DNA of 64,000 bases from contig NZ_CP010951.1 of the NCBI RefSeq assembly GCF_001580455.1, positions 372,001 through 436,000 on the forward strand, written 5' to 3'. The stretch's first letter is position 1. The number at the start of each line of letters is the position of its first letter. Below the pieces are notes generated by a model. That model ran no database searches. It had not been told where the DNA came from and was given only the letters and a program-made list of their open reading frames with translations. Source of the DNA: Ramlibacter tataouinensis. GTDB lineage: Bacteria; Pseudomonadota; Gammaproteobacteria; Burkholderiales; Burkholderiaceae_C. Position numbers and translations under genes: made by a program. Shown in pieces: positions 10,129-18,290 of this stretch.

Positions 10129-10902
10129 ATGAGTTCCCCCGACATCAAACTTGAGTTGCAGGGCCCGGTCGCGATCGTGCGCCTGGCCCGCCCGTCCAAG
10201 CGCAACGCAATCAGCGACGGCCTCATCCTCGGCATCCGCGACCTGTTCGAGAAGCTGCCGGGCAGCGTGCGCGCCGTCGTGCTCGACGGCGAGGGCGAGC
10301 ACTTCTGCGCCGGCCTGGACCTGTCCGAGCTCAAGGAGCGCGATGCGGGCGGCGGCCTGCACCACTCGCGCATGTGGCATGCGGCGCTGGAAACCGTGCA
10401 GTTCGGCCCGGCCCCGGTGATCGCCGCGCTGCACGGTGCGGTGGTCGGCGGCGGCCTCGAACTCGCCGCCGCCTGCCACATCCGCGTGGCCGACGAGACC
10501 GCCTTCTACTCCCTGCCAGAAGGCTCGCGCGGCATCTTCGTCGGCGGCGGCGGCGCAGTGCGCATCCCGCGCCTGATCGGCGAGGCGCGCATGGCCGACA
10601 TGATGTTCACCGGCCGCGTGTACGACGCCCGCGAAGGCGAGCGCGTCGGCTTCGCGCAATACCTGGTGCCGGCCGGCCAGGCCTTCGACAAGGCGCTGGA
10701 GCTGGCGCAGCGCGTCGCCGCCAATGCGCCGCTGACCAACTACGCGCTCATGCACGCGCTGCCCCGCATCGCGGAGCAGCCGGCCGACCAGGGCTTCCTC
10801 ACCGAAGCCCTGATGGCCGCCATCGCGCAGAGCGCCCCCGAAGCCAAGAGCCGCGTGCGCGACTTCCTCGAAGGCCGCGGCGCCAAGGTCAAGAAATCCT
10901 GA
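10129..10902 (+). CDS. Crotonase (enoyl-CoA hydratase/isomerase) family protein
   Basis: 257 residues. The oxyanion-hole segments are present: HFCAGLDL (59-65) and HGAVVGGGLELA (102-113). Both glutamates used by classic enoyl-CoA hydratases appear conserved, Glu111 in GGGLELA and Glu131 in LPEGSRG, so hydratase chemistry is likely. The sequence does not look like the canonical feruloyl-CoA hydratase/lyase (Ech), although the next gene encodes a feruloyl-CoA-synthase-like ligase. It starts the plus-strand catabolic operon and is 104 bp from the divergent amidohydrolase. Probable role: hydration of the acyl-CoA made by the ligase, before oxidation by the SDR. Confidence 0.88.
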   Translation: MSSPDIKLELQGPVAIVRLARPSKRNAISDGLILGIRDLFEKLPGSVRAVVLDGEGEHFCAGLDLSELKERDAGGGLHHSRMWHAALETVQFGPAPVIAALHGAVVGGGLELAAACHIRVADETAFYSLPEGSRGIFVGGGGAVRIPRLIGEARMADMMFTGRVYDAREGERVGFAQYLVPAGQAFDKALELAQRVAANAPLTNYALMHALPRIAEQPADQGFLTEALMAAIAQSAPEAKSRVRDFLEGRGAKVKKS

Positions 10903-10970
10903 GAACCCATGAGACGCACGGCCGCTCCGAAGGCGAACAGCACCGCAGCCCGCAGGGCGAAGGTTGTCCA

Positions 10971-12839
10971 ATGACCACCGCGCCCAGGTACCGGCCCCTG
11001 AAGTTCGGCGTCACGCGCGCCGTGCTGCGCCAAGGCGATGCAGGCACCGTCTACCTGCGCGCCGAGCAGCCGCTGGACAGTTATGCGCACCGCATGACCG
11101 ACCGCCTGGCGCACTGGGCGCGCACCGATCCGGGCCGCGTCTTCATGGCGCGCCGGCGGCGGCAGGCTGACGGCAGTACCGGAGATTGGCAGCAGCTCAG
11201 CTACGGCGAGGCGCTGGAAGCGGCGCGCCGGATCGGCCAGGCGCTGATCGCCCGCGGGCTGGGCCCGGACCGCCCGGTCGCGATCCTGAGCGAAAACGGC
11301 CTCGAGCACGCGCTGCTCGCCCTCGGCTGCCTGTACGCCGGCGTGCCGCATTGCCCGGTGTCGCCTGCCTATTCGACCATCAGCCAGGACTACGACAAGC
11401 TGCGGCACGTGCTGGACACGCTCACGCCGGGCCTGGTGTTCGCGGCCGACGCGGCGCCCTACGCCAGGGCCATCCAGGCGGCCGTGCCCACGGACGTCGA
11501 AATCGTGATTGGCAGCGGCAGCATCGACGCCCGCCAAACCACGCCCTGGTCTGAACTGACCTCCACCCCGGCCACGCCGGCAGTCGACGCGGCGATGCAG
11601 GCCACCGGCCCCGACACCATCGTCAAGTTCCTGTTCACCTCGGGCTCCACCAAGCTGCCCAAGGCCGTGATCAACACGCACGGCATGTGGTGCGCCAACC
11701 AGCAGCAGATGCGCCAGTCGATGCCGGTGCTGGCCGAGGAGCCGCCGGTGCTGGTGGACTGGCTGCCGTGGAACCACACCTTCGGCGGCAACCACAACGT
11801 GGGCCTGACGATCTACAACGGCGGCACGCTCTACATCGACGATGGCAAGCCCACGCCGGCGCTGATGCAGGAGACCTTGCGCAACCTACGCGAGATCGCG
11901 CCGACCGTCTACTTCAACGTGCCCACCGGCTTCGAGGCGATCGCCCATGCCATGAAGGCCGACGCCGCGCTGCGCCGCCAGCTGCTGTCGCGCGTGCGCA
12001 TGTTCTTCTATGCCGGCGCGGCGCTGGCGCAGCCGGTCTGGGACCTGCTGCACGAAGTGCAGGAAGCCGAAATCGGCGAGCGCATCGTGATGGGTACGGG
12101 CCTGGGCATGACCGAGTCCTCGCCCTTCGCGGTGTTCGTCACCAGCCCCGAGGTCAAGTCCGGCCACCTCGGCCTGCCCACCCCGGGCATGGAACTCAAG
12201 CTGGTGCCGGTCGAAGGCAAGACCGAGGTCCGCTACAAGGGACCGAACGTCACGCCCGGCTATTGGCGCGCGCCCGCTGAAACGGCCGAGAACTTCGACG
12301 AGGAAGGCTTCTTCCGCACCGGCGACGCGGTGCTGTGGATCGACCCGCAGGACCCGCACAAGGGCCTGAAGTTCGACGGCCGCATCGCCGAGGACTTCAA
12401 GCTCGCCACAGGCACCTTCGTCAGCGTCGGGCCGCTGCGCGCCAGGATCATCGCGGCCGCCGCGCCTTACGCGCAGGACGCCGTGATCACCGGCCTGAAC
12501 CGCAAGGAAGTCGGCGCCCTGCTGTTTCCCACCGCGAAGGTCCGCCAGCTGGCCGGCCTGCCGGAGTCCGCCTCCCTGAAGGCGGTGCTGGAAAGCGCCC
12601 CGGTGCAGGCGCACTTCCAGAAAGTACTCGACGAGCTGGCGCCGCAGGCCACCGGCAGCGCGAACCGCGTCGCCCGCCTGCACCTGATGCACGAGCCGCC
12701 CTCGATCGACAAGGGCGAAGTCACCGACAAGGGTTCCATCAACCAGCGCGCCGTGCTCAAGCACCGCGACGGCCTGGTCCAGGCCTTCCATGACGACGCC
12801 CTTCCATTCACCCTGACACCTGCCAAGGAGACTGCATGA
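10971..12839 (+). CDS. Feruloyl-CoA synthase-like acyl-CoA ligase
   Basis: 622 residues from the ATG at 10971. The AMP-binding P-loop reads TSGSTKLPK (223-231), followed by AVINTHGMWCANQQQ, a segment typical of the feruloyl-CoA synthase subgroup of ANL enzymes; further motifs are LPWNHTFGGNHN, the A5-type GTGLGMTESSP and the hinge region FDGRIAEDFKLATGTFVSVG. The reaction would be ATP + carboxylic acid + CoA to acyl-CoA. The subgroup suggests a hydroxycinnamate-like substrate, but annotated feruloyl-CoA synthases are functionally mixed. Its stop codon overlaps the SDR start (ATGA), so the two are translationally coupled. Confidence 0.85.
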   Translation: MTTAPRYRPLKFGVTRAVLRQGDAGTVYLRAEQPLDSYAHRMTDRLAHWARTDPGRVFMARRRRQADGSTGDWQQLSYGEALEAARRIGQALIARGLGPDRPVAILSENGLEHALLALGCLYAGVPHCPVSPAYSTISQDYDKLRHVLDTLTPGLVFAADAAPYARAIQAAVPTDVEIVIGSGSIDARQTTPWSELTSTPATPAVDAAMQATGPDTIVKFLFTSGSTKLPKAVINTHGMWCANQQQMRQSMPVLAEEPPVLVDWLPWNHTFGGNHNVGLTIYNGGTLYIDDGKPTPALMQETLRNLREIAPTVYFNVPTGFEAIAHAMKADAALRRQLLSRVRMFFYAGAALAQPVWDLLHEVQEAEIGERIVMGTGLGMTESSPFAVFVTSPEVKSGHLGLPTPGMELKLVPVEGKTEVRYKGPNVTPGYWRAPAETAENFDEEGFFRTGDAVLWIDPQDPHKGLKFDGRIAEDFKLATGTFVSVGPLRARIIAAAAPYAQDAVITGLNRKEVGALLFPTAKVRQLAGLPESASLKAVLESAPVQAHFQKVLDELAPQATGSANRVARLHLMHEPPSIDKGEVTDKGSINQRAVLKHRDGLVQAFHDDALPFTLTPAKETA

Positions 12840-13600
12840 AGATCGAAGGACAGGCCGCGCTGGTCACTGGCGGCGCCTCCGGCCTGGGCGAAGCGACTGC
12901 CCGCGAGCTCGCGCGCCTCGGGGCCAGGGTCGCCGTGCTGGACGTCAACATCACCCTCGCGCAACAAGTCGCCTCGGAGATCGGCGGCATCCCCATCGCT
13001 TGCGATATCACCGACACCGCCAGCGTCACCGCGGCGCTCGCGCAGGCTGCTGGCAAGCACGGCCCGGCCCGCATCCTGATGAACATCGCCGGCATCGGCA
13101 CCGCCAAGCGTGTGGTGCAGAAAGACGGCAGCGCCGCCCCGCTCGAGGACTTCGCCCGCGTCGTCAACATCAACCTGGTCGGCACCTACAACATGAGCCG
13201 GCTGTTCGCCGCCGAGTGCGCCAAGCTCGCGCCGCTGGAGGACGGCGAGCGCGGCGTGATGCTGTTCACCGCCTCGGTGGCCGCCTTCGACGGGCAGGTC
13301 GGCCAGCAGGCCTACAGCGCATCCAAGGGCGCGCTGGTGGGCATGACGCTCCCCATGGCGCGCGACCTGGCGCAACACGGCATCCGCGCCTGCACCATCG
13401 CGCCGGGCCTGTTCGCCACCCCGCTGATGCGCCAGCTGCCCGAGCCGGTGCAGCAATCGCTGGCGGCATCGATCCCCTTCCCGCCACGCCTGGGCAAACC
13501 CGAAGAGTTCGCCCAGCTGGCCTGCCATATCGTCACGAACACGCACCTCAATGGCGAAGTGATCCGCCTGGACGGCGCGTTGCGCATGGCGCCGCGCTGA
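12836..13600 (+). CDS. Short-chain dehydrogenase (3-hydroxyacyl-CoA dehydrogenase-like SDR)
   Basis: 254 residues. Classical SDR features: cofactor motif TGGASGLG (11-18), an Asp36 that favours NAD(H), NIAG (83-86), catalytic Ser147, Tyr160 and Lys164 (YSASK). The long insertion around EDGERGVMLFTASVAAFDGQ and the C-terminal FPPRLGKPEEFAQL match the HSD17B10-like type II 3-hydroxyacyl-CoA dehydrogenases. In the operon it would oxidise the 3-hydroxyacyl-CoA produced by the crotonase, giving a beta-oxidation-like route from the ligase product. Starts inside the ligase stop codon. Confidence 0.9.
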   Translation: MKIEGQAALVTGGASGLGEATARELARLGARVAVLDVNITLAQQVASEIGGIPIACDITDTASVTAALAQAAGKHGPARILMNIAGIGTAKRVVQKDGSAAPLEDFARVVNINLVGTYNMSRLFAAECAKLAPLEDGERGVMLFTASVAAFDGQVGQQAYSASKGALVGMTLPMARDLAQHGIRACTIAPGLFATPLMRQLPEPVQQSLAASIPFPPRLGKPEEFAQLACHIVTNTHLNGEVIRLDGALRMAPR

Positions 13601-13630
13601 TCCGTATCCGTTTCACACCTGGAGACAAGC

Positions 13631-14617
13631 ATGAGCAACCGTCGCGATTTCGTCAGGCAGGCTGCGAGCCTGGCCGCCCTGGGTTCCCTCGGCTATGCGG
13701 GCAGCGCCAGTGCGCAGAACATCGAGTTGGCCAAGATCCTCTGCGGCTTCCCGCCCGGCGGGACCAGCGACGCGATGTCTCGCCGGCTCGCGGACAAGCT
13801 GCGCGGCAACTACGCGGCCAATGTGGTGGTGGAGAACAAGCCCGGCGCCGGCGGCCAGATCGCCGTGACCGCATTGAAGGACAGCCCGGCCGACGGCAGT
13901 GTGATGCTGCTCACGCCGTCGTCGATGCTGTCGGTCTACCCGTTCGTCTACAAGAGTCTGCCCTACAAGCCCGACACCGACGTGCAGCCGGTGTCCATCG
14001 CCTGCTGGTTCGACCATGCGCTGGGCGTGGGCCCGGCGGTTCCGGAGAGCGTGAAGACAGTGAAGGACTTCATTGCGTGGGCGAAGGCGAACCCGGACAA
14101 GGCCAACTACGGCTCACCCGGCGCCGGCTCGATGCCGCACCTGATCGCGGGACTGCTGTCCAAGACGACAGGGCAGGACCTCAAACATGTTCCCTATCGC
14201 GGTTCGGCGCCCGGCATCCAGGACCTGCTGGGCGGTCAGATCTCCTCGATGTCCTCACCCGTCGGCGACTACCTGCCGCACATCAAGTCGGGCAAGCTGC
14301 GCGTGCTGGCCGTCTCGGGTGCCGAGCGCAGCAAGTTCCTGCCGGATGTGCCCACCTACCGACAGCAGGGCTACGACATCAATGTTCGCGAGTGGTACGG
14401 CGTTTTCCTGCCGGGCAAGGCTTCGCCGGAAGTCGTGCGGCGCACCGCCGCGTATCTGCAACCCGCGCTTTCTCAGCCCGACATGGCGTCCAGCCTGGCC
14501 AACTTCGGCATGGAGGTCGCGTCGTCCACGCCGCAAGTACTGGGCGACCTGCTGCGCGCGGACACGGACCAGTGGCGTGGCATCGTCCGCAAGGTCGGCT
14601 TCACGGCAGAGTCCTGA
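13631..14617 (+). CDS. Bug-family tripartite tricarboxylate transporter receptor (copy 1)
   Basis: 328 residues. The signal peptide begins SNRRDFVRQAASLAALG with a twin-arginine, so Tat export is possible, and cleavage is expected near SASAQ. Bug motifs follow: ILCGFPPGGTSDAMSR, VENKPGAGGQIA, YGSPGAGSMPH and HVPYRGSAPGIQDLLGGQI. Bug proteins are periplasmic binding proteins for carboxylic acids and related small solutes. No TctA/TctB membrane genes are in the window, so it must use a partner elsewhere or act as a sensor. The next gene is a paralogue with the same C-terminal end (GFTAES), indicating tandem duplication. Confidence 0.92.
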   Translation: MSNRRDFVRQAASLAALGSLGYAGSASAQNIELAKILCGFPPGGTSDAMSRRLADKLRGNYAANVVVENKPGAGGQIAVTALKDSPADGSVMLLTPSSMLSVYPFVYKSLPYKPDTDVQPVSIACWFDHALGVGPAVPESVKTVKDFIAWAKANPDKANYGSPGAGSMPHLIAGLLSKTTGQDLKHVPYRGSAPGIQDLLGGQISSMSSPVGDYLPHIKSGKLRVLAVSGAERSKFLPDVPTYRQQGYDINVREWYGVFLPGKASPEVVRRTAAYLQPALSQPDMASSLANFGMEVASSTPQVLGDLLRADTDQWRGIVRKVGFTAES

Positions 14618-14652
14618 ACCCCGCTTCCATCGCAACCCAGGAGATAGATCCC

Positions 14653-15642
14653 ATGACGACCCGACGCCAAATTCTGCAATCGGCCGCCGCGGTCGGCACG
14701 CTGGGCGCGTTCCCGCACGCCGCATTTGCGCAGCTCTTCGAGACGGTAAAGATCATCAACGGTTTTCCGGCCGGCGGCACAGCCGATGCGACCTCGCGCC
14801 GGGTCGCCGAGCGCATGGGTGGTACCGCATACACGAAGAACGCCGCCGTCGTCGACAACAAGCCGGGCGCAGGCGGCCGTATCGCATGCGAAGTGGTGAA
14901 AGCCTCCAAGCCGGACGGCAGCACGCTGTTGTTGACGCCCTATTCGATGATGTCGATCTACCCGCACATCTATCAGAAGCTCAGCTACGACCCGTTCAAA
15001 GACTTCGTGCCGGTGTCGATCGCGGCGGTGATGACGCATGCCCTGTCGGTTGGCCCGATGGCCCCCGCCAGCGTGAAGTCGGTGCGCGATTACCTCGCGT
15101 GGGCCAAGGCGAACCCCGACAAGGCGAGCTACGGCTCGCCTGCAGCGGGGTCCACGCCGCATTTTTTGGCCGCGCTGCTCGGGCTCAATACCCAAACCGA
15201 ACTGAAGCACGTGCCCTATCGCGGCTCGGCACCCGCGGTGGCCGATATGATCGGCGGCAACCTGGCGTCTTGCTCCACGCCCACCGGCGACGCGCTCGCC
15301 AACCATCGCGCGGGCAAGGTGCGCATCCTCGCCACCTCAGGCGCGCAGCGCACGCCCTTCACGCCCGAAGTGCCCACGTATGCCGAGCAGGGCTTCCCCG
15401 ACCTCACCACCGAGGAATGGTTCGGCTTCTATGCACCCGCGGGCACGCCGGCCAGCGTGGTCTCCGCCGCCAATGCCTCCATCAACCAGGCGCTCAAGGA
15501 GAAGACGGTGATCGATTCGCTCGCGCTCATGGGCCTCGTTGCGCAAGGTTCGACGCCCGCCGAGATGGACAAGAGCCAGCGGGACGAGCACACCCGCTGG
15601 GGACCGCTGGTCAAGAAGATCGGCTTCACGGCGGAGTCCTGA
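14653..15642 (+). CDS. Bug-family tripartite tricarboxylate transporter receptor (copy 2)
   Basis: 329 residues from the ATG at 14653. The leader MTTRRQILQSAAAVGTLGA also carries a twin-arginine and ends near AFAQ. It shares the Bug blocks of copy 1 (GFPAGGTADATSRR, DNKPGAGGRIA, ANPDKASYGSPAAGSTPH, HVPYRGSAPAVADMIGG, KKIGFTAES) but is clearly diverged in the ligand-facing positions, so the two copies may bind different substrates or conformers. It sits 35 bp after copy 1 and 8 bp before the MarR gene, in the same operon. Confidence 0.92.
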   Translation: MTTRRQILQSAAAVGTLGAFPHAAFAQLFETVKIINGFPAGGTADATSRRVAERMGGTAYTKNAAVVDNKPGAGGRIACEVVKASKPDGSTLLLTPYSMMSIYPHIYQKLSYDPFKDFVPVSIAAVMTHALSVGPMAPASVKSVRDYLAWAKANPDKASYGSPAAGSTPHFLAALLGLNTQTELKHVPYRGSAPAVADMIGGNLASCSTPTGDALANHRAGKVRILATSGAQRTPFTPEVPTYAEQGFPDLTTEEWFGFYAPAGTPASVVSAANASINQALKEKTVIDSLALMGLVAQGSTPAEMDKSQRDEHTRWGPLVKKIGFTAES

Positions 15643-15650
15643 CCTCCTCA

Positions 15651-16124
15651 ATGCCGCGCCCCGCCGCGAAGACACGCAGCAGACCTGCCCAGGCCGTCGA
15701 GGAGGTCGACACGACCTTTCTCGAAACGCTGATCGGCTACAACGCCCGGCGCGCGGCACTGGCGGTGATCGAGGTGTTCCTGGACCGCATGTCGGTCTAC
15801 GACCTGCGCCCGGTGGACTTCTCCGTGCTGTCGCTGGTCACGCACAACCCCGGCATCACATCGCGCCAGCTATGCGGCGCGCTGGGCATCCTGCCGCCCA
15901 ACCTGGTCGGCATGATCAACAACCTGGAAAAGCGCGCGCTGGTCCAGCGGCAACCGCATCCGCGCGACGGCCGCGCCATGGGCCTGCACCTGACGGCCGC
16001 CGGCCAGAAGCTGATGCGGGATGCGGAGCGCACGGCCACCGAACTGGAAGCGCAGGCCGCGGGGCGGCTGAGCGCCGCCGAGGTCAAGACCTTGATCCGC
16101 CTGCTCAAGAAGATCTATCTGTAG
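15651..16124 (+). CDS. MarR family transcriptional regulator
   Basis: 157 residues. After a basic N-terminal tail, a dimerisation helix leads into a winged helix: VTHNPGITSRQLCGALGILPPNLVGMI is the helix-turn-helix and KRALVQRQPHPRDGRAMGLHLT the wing with the usual DxR motif. Only 8 bp separate it from the second Bug receptor and no clear ribosome site is visible, so it is probably co-translated with the operon. MarR proteins of hydroxycinnamate pathways are released by the CoA thioester product of the ligase; by analogy this one may control the divergent promoter at 10074-10104. Confidence 0.9.
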   Translation: MPRPAAKTRSRPAQAVEEVDTTFLETLIGYNARRAALAVIEVFLDRMSVYDLRPVDFSVLSLVTHNPGITSRQLCGALGILPPNLVGMINNLEKRALVQRQPHPRDGRAMGLHLTAAGQKLMRDAERTATELEAQAAGRLSAAEVKTLIRLLKKIYL

Positions 16125-16148
16125 CCGTCGCGCCTGCGGCCATTGCGC

Positions 16149-16184
16149 ACTGCTATTGTTTGTGTAGCAGTTAATGCGTACACT
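16149..16184 (+). promoter_or_regulatory. Promoter with overlapping perfect inverted repeat, upstream of HxlR-like gene
   Basis: ACTGCTA (16149-16155) and TAGCAGT (16165-16171) are perfect 7-bp inverted arms with a 9-bp spacer. A sigma-70-like promoter overlaps them: TTGTTT at 16156-16161, 17 bp, TACACT at 16179-16184. A repressor bound there would block the promoter, which suggests autoregulation by the HxlR-like product. Confidence 0.55.
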
Positions 16185-16247
16185 GCCCTCCCCGCGCCAG
16201 AAAAACCGCGCGGGATGCCGAAGCGGCAAAGAGGAGGTCCAGCCCCG

Positions 16248-16580
16248 ATGAGTTCGAAGGAGAACGCCGCCGTCAGCCAGTTGCTGGGGCTGCTGGAAGC
16301 GCGCTACGCGATCCGGGTCCTGTGGGCGCTGCGCGACGGCCACGCCCAGACCTTCCGGCTCCTGCAGGACAGCGTGGGCGGCATCACGCCCAACACCCTC
16401 AACACGCGGATCAAGGAATTGCGCGAAGCCGGCCTAGTCCATCACGGCAACGAAGGCTACATGGTCACACCCGCCGGTTCCGACCTGCTCAAGCGCTTGG
16501 GCGAATTGCCCGCCTTCGCGGCCAAGTGGTCGGCGCTCCAGGCCAAGAAGAAATCGCAACCGGCGGCGGCCAAGCCATGA
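16248..16580 (+). CDS. HxlR-like winged-helix transcriptional regulator
   Basis: 110 residues from the ATG at 16248, nine bases after GAGGAGGT. The fold is compact: LLGLLEARYAIRVLWALRDG, then QTFRLLQDSVGGITPNTLNTRIKELREAGLV, the recognition helix pattern of the HxlR/PadR-like group (pseudo-'W...I...L..G..RF..L...I.GIS...L..RL..L...GL'), and a short wing GYMVTPAG. The C-terminus is Lys/Ala-rich. HxlR regulators usually sense electrophiles or aromatic metabolites. Its stop overlaps the start of the FAH-family gene (ATGA), so regulator and enzyme are co-translated; a product-inducible local switch is the natural inference. Confidence 0.8.
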   Translation: MSSKENAAVSQLLGLLEARYAIRVLWALRDGHAQTFRLLQDSVGGITPNTLNTRIKELREAGLVHHGNEGYMVTPAGSDLLKRLGELPAFAAKWSALQAKKKSQPAAAKP

Positions 16581-17740
16581 AGACCTGGCTGGAATTTTCG
16601 GCGGCTTTGCCCGCGGATGCGCAGGACGCGCTGCTGGTTGGCCGCGTGCAGATTGCCGGCTTCGGGCCGCTGCTGGTGCAGGTCACGCCCGAGGGCGTGC
16701 ACGACATCTCGGGCCTGGCCGCCACCTGTAGCGAGCTGCTGGAGCTGGACGAGCTCGCCGGCAAGCTGCGCGCGCATCGCGGGCCGCGCATCGGCGCCAC
16801 GCGCGAGGTGCTGGCCAACACCGCCTTCGACGCGCGCGATGCCGCCCGGCCCTGGTTCCTGGCGCCCTGCGACCTGCAGGCGATCAAGGCCGCCGGCGTC
16901 ACCTTCGTTGCCTCCATGCTGGAACGCGTCATCGAGGAGCAAGCCCGCGGCGATCCGGCCCGGGCCGAGTCGGTGCGGCAGGAAGTGGTGGCCCTCATCG
17001 GCGAGGACCTGGGCGCCGTCACGCCCGGCTCGCCGCAGGCGCAGCAGCTCAAGCAGCTGCTGCAGGCGCGCGGCCTGTGGTCGCAGTACCTCGAAGTGGG
17101 CATCGGACCGGATGCCGAGATCTTCACCAAGTCGCAGCCCCTGAGCGCCGTGGGCACCGGCGCCGAGATCGGCCTCCATCCGGCCAGCGAATGGAACAAC
17201 CCCGAACCCGAGATCGTGCTGGCGGTCAACAGCCGCGGCCAGGTGCAGGGCGCCACGCTGGGCAACGACGTGAACCTGCGCGATTTCGAGGGACGCAGCG
17301 CCTTGCTGCTGGGCAAGTCCAAGGACGACAACGCCAGCTGCGCCATCGGCCCGTTCATCCGGGTGTTCGACGAGCGCTTCGGCATGGACGACGTGCGCCG
17401 CTGCGACCTGGCCCTGCGCGTCGAAGGCAACGAGGGCTTCGTGATGCAGGGCGCGAGTTCGCTGTCGAAGATCAGCCGCGATCCGCTCGACCTGGTGGCG
17501 CAGGCGATCGGCCCGGTGCACCAATACCCGGATGGCTTCGTGCTGTTCCTGGGCACCATGTTCGCGCCGATCCAGGACCGGCGCGGACCCGGGCTGGGCT
17601 TCACGCACGAGCTGGGCGACCTGGTCACGGTGGCGTCGCCGCTTCTCGGTACACTCGCCAACCGAGTCAACACCAGCGACCGCGTGGCGCCGTGGACCTA
17701 CGGCGTCACGGCCCTGATGCGCGACCTCGCGCGGCGCTGA
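16577..17740 (+). CDS. Fumarylacetoacetate hydrolase (FAH) family protein
   Basis: 387 residues, start at 16577 overlapping the upstream TGA. The N-terminal 165 residues are family-specific; the catalytic FAH domain follows, with the metal site in VGIGPDAEIFTKSQP and EWNNPEPEIVLAVN, then LGNDVNLRDFEGRSALLLGKSKDDNASCAIGPFI. The family cleaves or decarboxylates 2-oxo-acids (fumarylacetoacetate, acylpyruvates, 2-oxohept-3-ene-dioate) or dehydrates sugar acids. This long form is often annotated simply as FAH family, and I cannot choose a substrate. Coupling to the HxlR-like gene suggests an inducible catabolic step. Confidence 0.85.
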   Translation: MKTWLEFSAALPADAQDALLVGRVQIAGFGPLLVQVTPEGVHDISGLAATCSELLELDELAGKLRAHRGPRIGATREVLANTAFDARDAARPWFLAPCDLQAIKAAGVTFVASMLERVIEEQARGDPARAESVRQEVVALIGEDLGAVTPGSPQAQQLKQLLQARGLWSQYLEVGIGPDAEIFTKSQPLSAVGTGAEIGLHPASEWNNPEPEIVLAVNSRGQVQGATLGNDVNLRDFEGRSALLLGKSKDDNASCAIGPFIRVFDERFGMDDVRRCDLALRVEGNEGFVMQGASSLSKISRDPLDLVAQAIGPVHQYPDGFVLFLGTMFAPIQDRRGPGLGFTHELGDLVTVASPLLGTLANRVNTSDRVAPWTYGVTALMRDLARR

Positions 17741-17757
17741 AACCAGGAACATCCTCC

Positions 17758-18108
17758 ATGAACACCACCCCCTCCGGATTGCAATACGAAGACGAAGTCG
17801 TCGGCAACGGGCCCGAGGCCAAGGCCGGCCAGCACGTGCGCGTGCACTACACCGGCTGGCTGTACAAGGACGGCGCCCAGGGCGCCAAGTTCGACTCCAG
17901 CCGCGACCGCAACGATCCCTTCGACTTCGCGCTCGGCGCCGGCATGGTGATCAAGGGCTGGGACGAAGGCGTGGCCGGCATGAAGGTCGGCGGCAAGCGC
18001 ACCCTCATCATTCCGCCGCAGCTTGGCTATGGCGCGCGCGGCGCCGGCGGCGTGATCCCGCCGAACGCCGTGCTGAAGTTCGACGTCGAATTGCTCGACG
18101 TGCGCTAG
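17758..18108 (+). CDS. FKBP-type peptidyl-prolyl cis-trans isomerase
   Basis: 116 residues, a single minimal FKBP domain without signal peptide, so cytosolic. Signature residues are present: VRVHYTGWL, FDSSRDRNDPFDFALG, MVIKGWDEGVAGMKVGGKR and IIPPQLGYGARGAGGVIPPNAVLKFDVELL. It catalyses cis-trans isomerisation of Xaa-Pro bonds during folding and is close in length to the small Neisseria/Burkholderia FKBPs. It lies 17 bp after the FAH gene and may be the last gene of that transcript; the palindromic element follows directly. Confidence 0.95.
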   Translation: MNTTPSGLQYEDEVVGNGPEAKAGQHVRVHYTGWLYKDGAQGAKFDSSRDRNDPFDFALGAGMVIKGWDEGVAGMKVGGKRTLIIPPQLGYGARGAGGVIPPNAVLKFDVELLDVR

Positions 18109-18109
18109 G

Positions 18110-18268
18110 AGTCTGCGGGGCAGAAGGCTTCGAGCCAAAACTGGCGAAAACCGAGGAGCGTTTGGTGATACGGACAAGCCAATAGCCGTAGCTATTGGCG
18201 CAGGCCGGAGCGCCAAACGATACCGGTTTATCGGCGGTTTGGGCCGAAGTCGTTCTGCCGCGCAGACT
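18110..18268. repeat. 159-bp imperfect palindrome (MITE-like or nested hairpin element)
   Basis: Centred at about 18189. The core GCCAATAGC (18178-18186), CGTA loop, GCTATTGGC (18191-18199) is a perfect 9-bp stem. The flanks 18110-18177 and 18200-18268 are reverse complements at about three quarters of positions by hand alignment, including AGTCTGCG/CGCAGACT at the outer ends, GGCAGAA/TTCTGCC and CGTTTGG/CCAAACG. It starts two bases after the FKBP stop and ends 22 bp before the end of the convergent LytTR gene. No T-run, so not a classic terminator. It may be a non-autonomous palindromic element or a bidirectional transcription block. Confidence 0.8.
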
Positions 18269-18290
18269 ACTGGGCCCGGCCGCAGCCGGC

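Noticed and set aside
10129..10902. Calling the crotonase a feruloyl-CoA hydratase/lyase (ech)
   Set aside because: The sequence lacks the typical Ech N-terminus and length, and vdh is missing; only general crotonase chemistry can be supported.
18110..18268. The long palindrome as a simple Rho-independent terminator
   Set aside because: No T-run on either side, and it is far longer than needed; kept as a repeat element instead.
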